Below are positions 15,963 through 25,052 of a stretch of DNA of 39,059 nt, piece after piece (within the stretch, counting starts at the first letter, position 1; every line of letters begins with the position of its first letter). A program made the position numbers and the translations under genes. The DNA is taken from positions 1 to 39,059 of the forward strand of contig DASYGT010000059.1 of NCBI GenBank assembly GCA_035999365.1, given 5' to 3'. This stretch comes from DASYGT01 sp035999365 (GTDB lineage Bacteria; Actinomycetota; Actinomycetes; Mycobacteriales; Jatrophihabitantaceae). The notes beneath the pieces were generated by a model. The model worked only from the letters and a program-made list of their open reading frames with translations. It ran no database searches and was not told the DNA's origin.

Positions 15963-16796
15963 CTACCTGGGCGCGGCGGGGCTGTGAGCAGGAACGCCCG
16001 CTACAGCGCAGATCGACGCGAACTCTGCGCCGTCCAGGCTCGCGCCGCCCACCAGTGCGCCGTCGATGTCCGGTTGCGCCAGGATCTCGGCAGCGTTCGC
16101 GCCCTTCACCGAGCCGCCGTAGAGGATGCGGACGCCGGCAGCAAGCTCGCTCGAGTAGCGCGCGGCCACGCGCTCGCGAATCCAGCCGCAGACCTCCTGG
16201 GCATCTTCCGGAGTTGCGACCTTGCCGGTACCGATCGCCCACACGGGCTCGTAGGCGATCACTACCGACTCGGCGTGTTCGGCCGGCAGGTCAGCGAAGG
16301 CGCCGCCCATCTGCGTCGCGCAGTGCTCCAGGTGGCCGCCCGCGTCACGGATGTCGAGCGTCTCGCCGACACACACGATCGGGGTGATCCCGTTGCGGTA
16401 CGCCGCTGCGATCTTGGCGGCGACCACGGCATCGTCCTCGCGGTGGTATTCGCGCCGCTCCGAGTGCCCGACCACCACGTAGCTGCAACCCAGCTTGGCG
16501 AGCATCGGGCCGCCGACATCCCCGGTGTAGGCGCCGGAATCGCGCTCCGACAGGTCCTGCGCGCCGTACTTGATCTGCAGGCGGTCACCGTCGACGAGGG
16601 TCTGGACGCTGCGCAGATCGGTGAACGGCGGCAGGACGACGACCTCCGCGGCACGCAGCTGCGGCTCGGAGAGGCTGAACGCGATCTTCTGGACGAGCGC
16701 CAGCGCCTCGAGATGGTTGAGGTTCATCTTCCAGTTGCCCGCGATGAGCGGCCGACGAGAGCCCGGGCGTTGCCCGGGCGCGCTGTGCTCGGCCAC
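15963..16796 (-). CDS. tpiA: Triosephosphate isomerase
   Basis: A 277-residue TIM-barrel enzyme interconverting dihydroxyacetone phosphate and glyceraldehyde 3-phosphate. Catalytic elements: the Lys of IAGNWKMNLNH, the His of VVVGHSERR, and the Glu of VIAYEPVWAIGTG. The phosphate-binding YGGSVKG lies near the end. The GTG start follows the pgk stop directly (TGA then GTG), so translation is likely reinitiated. A strong GC hairpin (16761-16779) lies in codons 6-12. The C-terminal tail after the last helix is slightly extended (GVPAHSPAAPR). Confidence 0.94.
   Translation of the reverse strand: MAEHSAPGQRPGSRRPLIAGNWKMNLNHLEALALVQKIAFSLSEPQLRAAEVVVLPPFTDLRSVQTLVDGDRLQIKYGAQDLSERDSGAYTGDVGGPMLAKLGCSYVVVGHSERREYHREDDAVVAAKIAAAYRNGITPIVCVGETLDIRDAGGHLEHCATQMGGAFADLPAEHAESVVIAYEPVWAIGTGKVATPEDAQEVCGWIRERVAARYSSELAAGVRILYGGSVKGANAAEILAQPDIDGALVGGASLDGAEFASICAVAGVPAHSPAAPR
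16761..16779 (-). promoter_or_regulatory. GC-rich hairpin in the first codons of tpiA
   Basis: Two copies of the self-complementary GCCCGGGC (16761-16768 and 16772-16779) separated by three bases. The RNA can form an eight-pair stem directly downstream of the pgk-tpiA reinitiation point. Confidence 0.4.
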
Positions 16797-18029
16797 TCAG
16801 ACCCCTTCCAGCACGGCCACGCCAGGCAGGGTCTTGCCTTCGAGGTATTCCAGCGACGCGCCTCCGCCCGTCGAGATGTGCCCGAACGCGTGGACGTCGA
16901 TCCCCAGGGCGCGCACCGCGGCCGCCGAATCGCCGCCGCCCACGACCGACAGGCCTGAGACGCCGGCGACCGCCTGCGCGACGCCCCTCGTTCCCGCCGC
17001 GAACGGTGCCTTCTCGAACACGCCCATCGGCCCGTTCCAGAACACGGTCGCAGCGTTCGCGAGCTCGCCGGCGAACAGCTCGACGGTGCGCGGGCCGACG
17101 TCGAGACCCTTCCGACCCGCCGGCATTGCGTCCGCAGCGACGACTTCGGTGCGCGCATCGTCGGAAATCTCATCGGCGACCACGATGTCGGCGGGAAGCA
17201 TGATCTTGGGTGCGCCGTCGTCGCCTGCGACCTGCAGCAGGGTGCGGCAATTGTCGATCTGGTCGCTTTCGAGCAACGAGTCGCCCACCTCGTGACCCTG
17301 CGCCGCGAGGAACGTGAAGCACATCGCGCCACCGACGAGGAGGCGGTCGACCTTCGGCAGCAGCGACTCGATGACGGCCAGTTTGTCGCTGACCTTCGCG
17401 CCGCCGAGGACGACGACGTACGGGCTCTTCGGGTCGCCGGTGAGCGCGCGCAGCACGTCCAGTTCGTCACGGACCAGGTCGCCGCAGTAGTGCGGCAGCA
17501 TCGTGGCGACGTCGTACACGGACGCATGCTTGCGGTGTACCGCGCCGAAGGCGTCCTGGACGAAGGCGCCACCGTCGTCTTCTCCCCCGGTGAGGAATTC
17601 AAGACAGCGGGCGAAGGCATGCCGTTCGGCGTCGTCCTTGCTCGTCTCGGCGGCGGAGAACCGGACGTTCTCCAGCAGCAGGAGTTCGCCGTCGTGCAGG
17701 CCGTCGGACAGCAGGCGTGCACTCTCGCCAACGGTGTCGAGGGCGAATTCGACCGGCCGGCCCAGCAGTTGGGCCAGCCGATCAGCGACCGGCCCCAGCG
17801 AATAGGCCTTGTCAGGCGTGCCCTTCGGGCGGCCGAGGTGCGCCGCCACGATCACCCGAGCGCCATGGTCCAGCAGTTTGGTGAGCGTTGTCAGCGACGC
17901 CCGGACCCGCCCGTCGTCACCGACGATGCGCCGTCCGCCCGAGTCGGTCAGCGGGACGTTGAGATCGGAGCGGACGAGTATCCGCCGACCCTTGACACCG
18001 TGCTTGATCAGATCGTCGAGGGTGCGCAT
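16797..18029 (-). CDS. pgk: Phosphoglycerate kinase
   Basis: A 410-residue glycolytic kinase producing ATP and 3-phosphoglycerate. The substrate loop RSDLNVPL, the HLGRPKG motif, VLGGAKVSDK and the nucleotide-binding GGGDSAAAV are all present, and the length is normal. ATG 18029 has GAGG eight bases upstream and lies ten bases after the gap stop. It forms an operon with gap and tpiA. Confidence 0.95.
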   Translation of the reverse strand: MRTLDDLIKHGVKGRRILVRSDLNVPLTDSGGRRIVGDDGRVRASLTTLTKLLDHGARVIVAAHLGRPKGTPDKAYSLGPVADRLAQLLGRPVEFALDTVGESARLLSDGLHDGELLLLENVRFSAAETSKDDAERHAFARCLEFLTGGEDDGGAFVQDAFGAVHRKHASVYDVATMLPHYCGDLVRDELDVLRALTGDPKSPYVVVLGGAKVSDKLAVIESLLPKVDRLLVGGAMCFTFLAAQGHEVGDSLLESDQIDNCRTLLQVAGDDGAPKIMLPADIVVADEISDDARTEVVAADAMPAGRKGLDVGPRTVELFAGELANAATVFWNGPMGVFEKAPFAAGTRGVAQAVAGVSGLSVVGGGDSAAAVRALGIDVHAFGHISTGGGASLEYLEGKTLPGVAVLEGV

Positions 18030-18039
18030 CAAGACGGCC

Positions 18040-19047
18040 TCAGCCAGCTGACCCGACGAGCTGCACGAGATCGACAAGGCGGTTGGAGTAACCCCACTCG
18101 TTGTCGTACCAGCCGACAACCTTGACCTGATTCCCGACAACCTTGGTGAGCTGCGCGTCAAAGATGCAGGAGGACGGGTCGGTGACGATGTCCGAGCTGA
18201 CGATCGGGTCCTCGGTGTAGGTGAGGATGCCCTTGAGGGGACCCTCGGCAGCCGCCCGGTAGGCCGCCTTGATCTCGTCGACGCTCGACTCGCGGGTGGT
18301 GGTGACCGTGAGGTCGGTGCAGGAGCCCGTGGGTATGGGAACCCGCAACGCGTAGCCGTCCAGCTTGCCCTTGAGCTTCGGCAGCACCAGCCCGATCGCC
18401 TTCGCCGCGCCCGTCGAGGTCGGCACGATGTTGATCGCTGCGGCCCGCGCCCGGCGCAGGTCCTTGTGCGGCGCGTCCTGCAGGTTCTGGTCCTGGGTGT
18501 AGGCGTGGATCGTCGTCATCAGGCCGCGCTCGATGCCGATCGCGTCGTCGAGCACCTTCGCGAGCGGGCCGAGGCAGTTCGTCGTACAGGAGGCGTTCGA
18601 GATGACGGTGTGCGCCGCCGCGTCGTAGGCGCTGTCGTTCACACCCATCACGATGGTGACGTCCTCGTCGGTGGCCGGTGCCGAGATGATGACCTTCTTC
18701 GCACCGCCGGAGTCGACGTGCTTGCGCGCGTCAGCCGCCTTCGTGAAGAAGCCGGTGGATTCGATGACGACGTCGACGCCGAGATCGGCCCACGGCAGAT
18801 TGGCCGGATCGCGTTCAGCCAGGATCTTGATCGTGTGGTCGCCCACTCGGATGCCGGCATCGACCACCGCGACGGGGGCGTCGAAGCGGCCCAGCACACT
18901 GTCGTACTTCAGCAGGTGCGCCATCGTGGCCACATCGCCGAGATCGTTGGCCGCGACCAGTTCGATATCGGCGCCCGCGGCACGCATCGCCCGGTAGAAG
19001 TTGCGCCCGATGCGGCCGAAGCCGTTGATACCCACCCGAACAGTCAC
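18040..19047 (-). CDS. gap: Glyceraldehyde-3-phosphate dehydrogenase
   Basis: A 335-residue phosphorylating GAPDH. The NAD-binding loop is NGFGRIGRN (8-16). The acidic D35 at the end of the second strand favours NAD over NADP. The catalytic cysteine is C154 in SNASCTTNCLGP. GTG 19047 has AAGGAG eight bases upstream. It is the first gene of gap-pgk-tpiA. A -10-like TAGGGT at 19116-19121 suggests its own promoter just downstream of whiA. Confidence 0.95.
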   Translation of the reverse strand: MTVRVGINGFGRIGRNFYRAMRAAGADIELVAANDLGDVATMAHLLKYDSVLGRFDAPVAVVDAGIRVGDHTIKILAERDPANLPWADLGVDVVIESTGFFTKAADARKHVDSGGAKKVIISAPATDEDVTIVMGVNDSAYDAAAHTVISNASCTTNCLGPLAKVLDDAIGIERGLMTTIHAYTQDQNLQDAPHKDLRRARAAAINIVPTSTGAAKAIGLVLPKLKGKLDGYALRVPIPTGSCTDLTVTTTRESSVDEIKAAYRAAAEGPLKGILTYTEDPIVSSDIVTDPSSCIFDAQLTKVVGNQVKVVGWYDNEWGYSNRLVDLVQLVGSAG

Positions 19048-19115
19048 TGCCCTGACTCCTTGAGCTACTGAGGCGAATCCGATTCGACGGCGCAGCGCAG
19101 CCACGCGGTACCCCG

Positions 19116-19121
19116 ACCCTA
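19116..19121 (-). promoter_or_regulatory. Candidate -10 box for gap-pgk-tpiA
   Basis: Minus-strand TAGGGT in the 79-base whiA-gap gap would give a leader of about 60 bases ahead of gap. It sits in a short GACCC/GGGTC hairpin, so it could instead belong to a whiA terminator. Confidence 0.3.
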
Positions 19122-19126
19122 CTGGG

Positions 19127-20107
19127 TCACGGGGCGAGCATCTCCGGGGTGACGGCGGACTCGGTGTCGGGGATGCCCAGATCGGCGGCGCGCTTGTCAG
19201 CCATCGCGAGCAGCCGACGGATCCGCCCTGCGACGGCGTCCTTGGTCATGACCGGATCGGACAGGGCGCCGAGCTCCTCCAGGGATGCCTGCTTGTGTTC
19301 CAACCGCAGGCGCCCTGCCTGCAGCAGATGATCCGGTGCCTCGCCGCCCAGGATCTGCAGGGCCCGCTCGACACGCGCTCCGGCAGCGACCGCGGCACGG
19401 GCCGAACGCCGGAGATTGGCGTCGTCGAAGTTGGCGAGCCGGTTGGCCGTGGCCCGGACCTCGCGCCGCATCCGGCGCTCCTCCCATGCCATGACCGACT
19501 CGTGGGCACCGATGCGGGTCAGCAGTGCGCCGATGGCGTCGCCGTCGCGCACGACCACGCGGTCGCTGCCGCGCACCTCACGGGCCTTGGCCGAGACGCC
19601 GAGGCGCCGACCGACACCCACGAGGGCGAGGGCCGCCTCGGCCGAGGGGCAGGTGATCTCGAGGGAGCAGGCCCGCCCGGGCTCGGTGAGCGAACCATGG
19701 GCGAGGAAGGCGCCACGCCACGCGGCCTCGGCGTCGCCGATGCCGCCCGCCACGACGTGGTGCGGCAGGCCCTTCACCGGCCGGCCACGCAGGTCGACGA
19801 GCCCCGCCTGCCGTGCCAACCCCTCGCCGTCGCGGGTCACGCGGACGAGATAGCGGCTGCCGCGTTTGAGGCCGCCACCGGTGACGATCTGCACTTCCGA
19901 GCCGTAGCCGAAGATGTCGGCGATCTCCTTGCGCAGCCGGCGAGCGACCGAGCCGGTGTCGAGCTCGGCCTCGATCACGATGTGACCACCGACGAGGTGC
20001 AGCGCGCCCGCGAACCGCAGCATCGTGGCCATCTCGGCCTTGCGGGCGGACAGCTTCGGCACCGCGACCCGGCTGAGCTCGTCCTTCACGGCGGCCGTCA
20101 TCGCCAT
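19127..20107 (-). CDS. whiA: DNA-binding protein WhiA
   Basis: A 326-residue WhiA protein: an N-terminal LAGLIDADG-like domain joined to a C-terminal helix-turn-helix. In Streptomyces it works with WhiB to switch on sporulation and cell-division genes; it occurs in nearly all Gram-positive bacteria. The start MAMTAAVKDELSRVAVPK is diagnostic. The middle has RGAFLAHGSLTEPG, and the C-terminus has LRLEHKQASLEELGALSDP leading to the HTH. It lies three bases after yvcK in the conserved rapZ-yvcK-whiA block. Confidence 0.95.
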   Translation of the reverse strand: MAMTAAVKDELSRVAVPKLSARKAEMATMLRFAGALHLVGGHIVIEAELDTGSVARRLRKEIADIFGYGSEVQIVTGGGLKRGSRYLVRVTRDGEGLARQAGLVDLRGRPVKGLPHHVVAGGIGDAEAAWRGAFLAHGSLTEPGRACSLEITCPSAEAALALVGVGRRLGVSAKAREVRGSDRVVVRDGDAIGALLTRIGAHESVMAWEERRMRREVRATANRLANFDDANLRRSARAAVAAGARVERALQILGGEAPDHLLQAGRLRLEHKQASLEELGALSDPVMTKDAVAGRIRRLLAMADKRAADLGIPDTESAVTPEMLAP

Positions 20108-20110
20108 GCC

Positions 20111-21136
20111 TCAGATCCCTTCGCTGTCCACCGAGCCGGCGTAGGCCGCTGCGAACGCGTCGCTCAGCCGTCTCGGGTCGTGCTTGTCCGCGCAGTCGTC
20201 CGCGGCGAGCTTTGACAGTACGAGACTCGCGCCGATCGTGCGCGTGTACCGGGACAATTCCTTCGGGTCCGGCACCGCGTCGCAGTCGGCGACGACCGCA
20301 CCGACGGCCAGGCCACCGAATGGTTCGGCGTGGGCCAGCAGCATCCGTAGCAGGTCCGACGGTGCGTAGTCGTCTGTCTCGCCGACCTGCGGGACGAGGT
20401 TCAGCGCAACGACGATGTGAGCGCCGGTCGTCGCGAGCGCGCGCCCGAGTTCGCGCAGCAGAAGGTGCGGGATGACGCTGGTGAACCACGACCCCGGGCC
20501 GAGAACGATCAGGTCGGCTTCGCGGACGGCATCCACGGCGGCGGCGCACGCCGGCGCACCAGGTGCCACCAACTGCACCGACCGGATCCGGCCGGGCGTG
20601 GCCGCGATGGAGGACTGGCCGCGGATCATCCGGGTGCGGTGGGGATCCTCGGGATCGAAGCGATCGGCCTCGGCGACGAGATCCAAGGCAACCGGGCTCA
20701 TGGGCAGCACACGACCGACTGCGCCCACGAGGTCGGCGACGACGGCGAGCGCTCGAACGGGGTCGGGGTCACGTTCCATCAGGCCGGTGAGCAGCAGGTT
20801 TCCCACCGGATGCCCGGCCAGCACGCCGTCGCCACCGAGCCGGTGCTGCAGTAGCTCTGCCCAGTGGCGGTGTTCGGGCTCGTCGCCCGCAAGCGCCGCC
20901 AACGCCATCCGCAGGTCGCCGGGCGGCAGGACGGGCAGCTCGCGCCGGATGCGCCCGGACGACCCTCCGTCGTCGGCCACCGTGACGATGGCGGTGAGGT
21001 CGGTGGTGAGCAGGCGTAGCGCGCTCAAGGTTGCGTGCAGGCCGTGCCCGCCACCCAGCGCGACGGCCCGGATCGGCGCTGCACCGTCTGCCCGGGCCCC
21101 CAGCGGGGCACCGCCATCGCCGTTGGCGTTACTCAC
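20111..21136 (-). CDS. yvcK: Gluconeogenesis factor YvcK/CofD-like protein
   Basis: A 341-residue member of the YvcK/CofD family, which binds UDP-sugars and in Gram-positive bacteria links carbon state to cell-wall synthesis. The N-terminal glycine motif ALGGGHGLHATLSALR, the VTVADDGGSSGRIRRE loop and the central LGPGSWFTSVIPHLL are typical. The first 25 residues are a poorly conserved polar leader. GTG 21136 overlaps the end of rapZ by eight bases. Confidence 0.92.
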   Translation of the reverse strand: MSNANGDGGAPLGARADGAAPIRAVALGGGHGLHATLSALRLLTTDLTAIVTVADDGGSSGRIRRELPVLPPGDLRMALAALAGDEPEHRHWAELLQHRLGGDGVLAGHPVGNLLLTGLMERDPDPVRALAVVADLVGAVGRVLPMSPVALDLVAEADRFDPEDPHRTRMIRGQSSIAATPGRIRSVQLVAPGAPACAAAVDAVREADLIVLGPGSWFTSVIPHLLLRELGRALATTGAHIVVALNLVPQVGETDDYAPSDLLRMLLAHAEPFGGLAVGAVVADCDAVPDPKELSRYTRTIGASLVLSKLAADDCADKHDPRRLSDAFAAAYAGSVDSEGI

Positions 21137-22010
21137 GGCCGAGGTCTCGGTGCACGACGCCGGCCCGCACGCCCATCTCGGACAGCCGTGCGGCGAACTG
21201 CTCGGCCATCACGACCGACCGGTGTTTGCCGCCCGTGCATCCCACGGCGAGCGTGAGGTACCGCTTGCTCTCGCGCCGGTACCCGGCCCCGATGATCTCG
21301 AGGATGCCGGTGTATCGATCGACGAACTCCATTGCATCCTGCTGCCCGAGGACGTAGTCACGCACCTCTTCGTCACGCCCCGTGAGCTCGCGCAGCTCCG
21401 GGATCCAGTAGGGATTGGGAAGGAAGCGCACGTCCACCACCAGATCTGCATCGACCGGCAGGCCGTACTTGAAGCCGAAGGACACGACCGTCGCTCGGAG
21501 CTCAGGCGCCGTGACCCCGTCGCCGGTGAAGGCTGACTCGATCGCGTGACGCAGTTCGTGCACGGTGCGGTTGCTGGTGTCGAGCACGAGGTCGGCCTCG
21601 TCGCGCAGTCCGGCCAGCAATTCGCGCTCGGCGGCGATCCCGTCGACCAGCCGGCCATCGCCCTGCAACGGGTGCGCACGCCGCACGTTCTCGAACCGCC
21701 GCACGAGCAGATCGTCCGACGCTTCCAGGAAGAGGACCCGGGGCCGCATCCCGCGTTCGGCGAGTTCACGGATCACCCCGCGCAGGTCAGAGGAGAACCC
21801 ACGGCTGCGAACGTCCATCACGACGACGAGCTTGGTGATCGCGCCCTGGCTTCGGCTGCCCAGATCGACCATGGTCGCCACGAGCTCCGGCGGCAGGTTG
21901 TCGACCACGAAGTAGCCGAGGTCTTCGAAGCACTTGGCGGCGGTCGAGCGCCCCGCTCCGGACAGCCCGGTCACGATGACGGTGTCGAGCGCGCCGGTCC
22001 CTTCGGTCAT
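21129..22010 (-). CDS. rapZ: RNase adapter / nucleotide-binding protein RapZ
   Basis: A 293-residue RapZ/YvcJ P-loop protein that binds ATP or GTP. In E. coli RapZ guides RNase E to a small RNA; the actinobacterial role is not settled. The P-loop is GLSGAGRST (15-23), where Arg replaces the usual Lys, as I recall for Streptomyces homologues. The second signature is FVVDNLPPEL and the C-terminal domain has the AVGCTGGKHRSV motif. The start overlaps the uvrC stop as ATGA, so the gene is coupled to uvrC. Confidence 0.93.
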   Translation of the reverse strand: MTEGTGALDTVIVTGLSGAGRSTAAKCFEDLGYFVVDNLPPELVATMVDLGSRSQGAITKLVVVMDVRSRGFSSDLRGVIRELAERGMRPRVLFLEASDDLLVRRFENVRRAHPLQGDGRLVDGIAAERELLAGLRDEADLVLDTSNRTVHELRHAIESAFTGDGVTAPELRATVVSFGFKYGLPVDADLVVDVRFLPNPYWIPELRELTGRDEEVRDYVLGQQDAMEFVDRYTGILEIIGAGYRRESKRYLTLAVGCTGGKHRSVVMAEQFAARLSEMGVRAGVVHRDLGRE

Positions 22011-24016
22011 GCCTCATCATGGCGCAGGCCACCGTCGAGGATCTCACCAGTCGTCATGTTCACGGCCGGAGCACCGGCCGTGGTCGCAGCGAGGGCGGTG
22101 ACGATGGACTCGGCAGTGCGGCGCCCGATGCCGGGCACGGCGAGCAAGTCCTCGGCCGAGGCCGCACGCAGCCGCTTGACCGAACCGAAGTGAGCCAGCA
22201 GCGCCTTGCGCCGCGTTTGGCCGAGCCCGGGAACGTCGTCGAGCGCCGAGGTCGTCATCGCCTTCGACCGCTTCTCGCGATGGAACGTGATCGCGAAACG
22301 GTGGGCCTCGTCGCGCACCCGCTGCAGGAGGTAGAGCCCCTCGGACGTGCGCGGGAGGATTGTCGGGTAGTGCTGCCCGGGAAGCCACACCTCCTCCAGC
22401 CGTTTGGCCAGACCGACGAGGGCGACGTCGTCGATGCCCAACTCGTCGAAGACCGCTTGCGCGGCGGCAACCTGCGGCGCGCCGCCGTCGACGACCAGCA
22501 GATTCGGCGGATAGGAGAACTTCCGCGGCCGGCCGGTCGTCGGGTCGATACCTGAGCGGGCATCGGCTGCGCCGGCCGCGGGGTCGGCGTCGGCGTCGGC
22601 ACCGACGGCCACCTGCTCGTCGAGGTAGCGGGCGAATCGGCGCCGCACCACTTCAGCGATCCAGTCGGTGTCGCCGGTGCCGCTGCGCATGATGAAACGG
22701 CGGTACTCGCTCTTGCGGGCCAGTCCGTCCTCGAACACGACCATGCTCGCGACCACGTTCGTTCCCTGGACGTGGCTGATGTCGAAGCATTCGATACGCA
22801 ACGGCGGCACGCCCAGTTCGAGCGCATCCTGCAGTTCGGCGAGCGCCCGCGAGCGAGCGGTGAGGTCGGACGCCCGCTTGAGCTTGTGCTGGGCCAGCGA
22901 CTGGGATGCGTTGCGGGCCACCGTCTCCTGCAGCACGCGCTTGTCGCCACGTTGCGGCACCCGAAGCTGCACGCGCGAGCCGCGGCGCTCGCTGAGCCAT
23001 TCGATCAGCGCGTCGGCGTCGTCGGGCAGGACGGGCACCAGCACCTCGCGCGGGATTCCCGAGCTGCCCTGCTCGTCGACCTCGGCGCCGTAGACCTGGG
23101 TGACGAACTGTTCGACGAGGTCGCCGGTCGTCATGTCGTCGAGCTTGTCGACGATCCAGCCGCGCTGCCCGCGCACCCGTCCGCCCCGCACGTGAAACAC
23201 CTGGACGGCCGCCTCGAGCTCGTCCTCGGCGAACGCGACGACGTCGGCATCCGTGCCGTCGCCAAAGACGATCGCCTGCTTCTCCATCGCGCGGCGCAAC
23301 GCCTCGAGGTCGTCGCGCAGGCGGGCCGCCAGCTCGAATTCGAGCTCGGAACTGGCCTGCCCCATCCGACGCTCGATGCGCTTGATCATCAGATCCGTCT
23401 TGCCGGCCATGAAATCGCAGAAATCCTCGACGATCCCCCGGTGCTCGTCGGCGGTGACGCGCCCGACGCAGGGTGCGCTGCACTTGCCGATATAGCCGAG
23501 CAGGCACGGCCGTCCGATCTGCCCGGCGCGCTTGAACACGCCGGCGGAGCACGTGCGGGCGGGAAACACCCGTAGCAGCAGGTCGAGGGTCTCGCGTATC
23601 GCCCACGCGTGTGAGTACGGGCCGAAGTAGCGCACGCCCTTGCGCTTGGCCCCGCGCATGACCTGCAATCGCGGGTACTCCTCGTACAGCGTGACGGCGA
23701 GCCACGGGTAGGACTTGTCATCGCGGTAACGGATGTTGAATCGCGGATCGAATTCCTTGATCCAGGTGTATTCCAGCTGTAGCGCCTCGACCTCGGTACG
23801 GACGACCGTCCACTCGACGGCCGCGGCACTCGTCACCATCTGCCGGGTGCGCGGGTGCAGCGCCGACACGTCGGAGAAGTAGGAATTCAGCCGCTGCCGC
23901 AGACTTTTGGCCTTGCCCACGTAGATGACCTGGGCTCGCTCGTCGCGGAACTTGTAGACGCCCGGCTCGACCGGGATCGAACCTGGCGCGGGCCGGTACG
24001 TGGACGGGTCAGGCAC
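22007..24016 (-). CDS. uvrC: UvrABC system protein C (excinuclease subunit)
   Basis: A 669-residue nucleotide-excision-repair nuclease that makes both incisions. Domains in order: a GIY-YIG nuclease (PGVYKFRDE then VIYVGKAKSLRQRL, near residues 18-45), a Cys cluster (CLLGYIGKCSAPC), the UVR motif (ELEFELAARLRDDLEAL), the RNase H-like domain (CFDISHVQGTN and VVDGGAPQV), and C-terminal helix-hairpin-helices (VPGLGQTRRKALLAHFG and VPGIGRRTAESIV). An Asp/Ala-rich insert (GADADADPAAGAADA) interrupts the RNase H region. GTG 24016 starts one base after the adenosine deaminase stop. Confidence 0.95.
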   Translation of the reverse strand: MPDPSTYRPAPGSIPVEPGVYKFRDERAQVIYVGKAKSLRQRLNSYFSDVSALHPRTRQMVTSAAAVEWTVVRTEVEALQLEYTWIKEFDPRFNIRYRDDKSYPWLAVTLYEEYPRLQVMRGAKRKGVRYFGPYSHAWAIRETLDLLLRVFPARTCSAGVFKRAGQIGRPCLLGYIGKCSAPCVGRVTADEHRGIVEDFCDFMAGKTDLMIKRIERRMGQASSELEFELAARLRDDLEALRRAMEKQAIVFGDGTDADVVAFAEDELEAAVQVFHVRGGRVRGQRGWIVDKLDDMTTGDLVEQFVTQVYGAEVDEQGSSGIPREVLVPVLPDDADALIEWLSERRGSRVQLRVPQRGDKRVLQETVARNASQSLAQHKLKRASDLTARSRALAELQDALELGVPPLRIECFDISHVQGTNVVASMVVFEDGLARKSEYRRFIMRSGTGDTDWIAEVVRRRFARYLDEQVAVGADADADPAAGAADARSGIDPTTGRPRKFSYPPNLLVVDGGAPQVAAAQAVFDELGIDDVALVGLAKRLEEVWLPGQHYPTILPRTSEGLYLLQRVRDEAHRFAITFHREKRSKAMTTSALDDVPGLGQTRRKALLAHFGSVKRLRAASAEDLLAVPGIGRRTAESIVTALAATTAGAPAVNMTTGEILDGGLRHDEA

Positions 24017-24017
24017 G

Positions 24018-25052
24018 TCATCGAGGGTAGTCAGCGGCTGCGACGAGATAGGCGTCGATCTCGGCGGCGAGAACCGCTTTGTCGGGGGACTCGAGGAAGG
24101 ACGCCTGCACCGCGGCCTGCGCCAGCCCCGCCACGCCCGGGGCATCCAGTCCGAGCAGCTGCGCGGCGACCCGGTACTCGTTCGTCAGGGTGGTCGAGAA
24201 CATCGGCGGGTCGTCGGAGTTGATCGAAACCGGCACGCCCGCGGCCACCAGCTGCGGCAGCGGATGCTCGGCCAGGGACGGCACCGAGCGGGTGCAGACG
24301 TTGGATGTCGGGCAGATCTCGAGCGGGATGTGCTGCTCACGCAGGTAGGTGAGCAGCCTCTCGTCGTGCACGGCGGCGATACCGTGGCCGATCCGCTCGG
24401 CACCGAGGTGCACGATCGCGTCCCAGATGGTCTCGGGGCCGGTGGACTCCCCGGCATGCGGCACGCTGTGCAGCCCGGCGGCGCGGGCCTGGGCGAAGTA
24501 CGGGGCGAACTGCTCGCGGCCCACGCCCCGCTCCGGGCCGCCGAGGCCGAAGCTGACCAATCCATCCGGACGGTGTCTCAATGCGACGTCGAGGGTGAGT
24601 TCAGCAGCCGGGATCCCGGCCTCGCCGGGTATGTCGAAGCACCACCGCAGCTGGACGCCGTGATCCTCGGCGGCCCGGCGGCGCGCGTCCTCTACGGCTT
24701 CGCAGTACGCCGCAGCCGCAATGCCTCGCACGATCGAGGAGTACGGCGTCAGGGTGAGTTCGGCGTAGCGCACCTGCTGCCCGGCGAGTTCACGGGCGAT
24801 CTCGTAGGTGAGGGTCCAGATGTCTTCCGGGTCTCGGATCAGGTCGACGACGGACAGGTAGATCTCGATGAAGTGGGCGAAGTCGGTGAAGGTGAAGTAG
24901 GCGGCCAGCTGCTCGGCGTCGGCGGGTACCGGCGTGGATCCGGCGTGGCGGGCAGCGAGCTCGGCGACGATGCGCGGCGATGCGGAGCCAACGTGGTGCA
25001 CGTGCAGTTCGGCCTTGGGCAGCCCGGCGATGAAGGTGTCGAGATCCGTCAC
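24018..25052 (-). CDS. add: Adenosine deaminase
   Basis: A 344-residue TIM-barrel deaminase converting adenosine to inosine. Metal and catalytic residues: the HVHH of PKAELHVHHVGSAS, the HAGE motif (SVPHAGESTGPE), ERIGHGIAAV and the Asp pair of PVSINSDDPPMF. The GTG at 25052 overlaps the uvrA stop (GTGA) and the stop lies one base before the uvrC start. A purine-salvage gene is thus coupled on both sides to excision-repair genes. The family assignment is firm; whether adenosine is the only substrate is not. Confidence 0.9.
   Translation of the reverse strand: MTDLDTFIAGLPKAELHVHHVGSASPRIVAELAARHAGSTPVPADAEQLAAYFTFTDFAHFIEIYLSVVDLIRDPEDIWTLTYEIARELAGQQVRYAELTLTPYSSIVRGIAAAAYCEAVEDARRRAAEDHGVQLRWCFDIPGEAGIPAAELTLDVALRHRPDGLVSFGLGGPERGVGREQFAPYFAQARAAGLHSVPHAGESTGPETIWDAIVHLGAERIGHGIAAVHDERLLTYLREQHIPLEICPTSNVCTRSVPSLAEHPLPQLVAAGVPVSINSDDPPMFSTTLTNEYRVAAQLLGLDAPGVAGLAQAAVQASFLESPDKAVLAAEIDAYLVAAADYPR

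Noticed and set aside
21940..21975. Arg instead of Lys in the RapZ P-loop as a possible inactive site
   Set aside because: As I recall, actinobacterial RapZ proteins commonly have GAGRST here, so it is a lineage feature and not decay.
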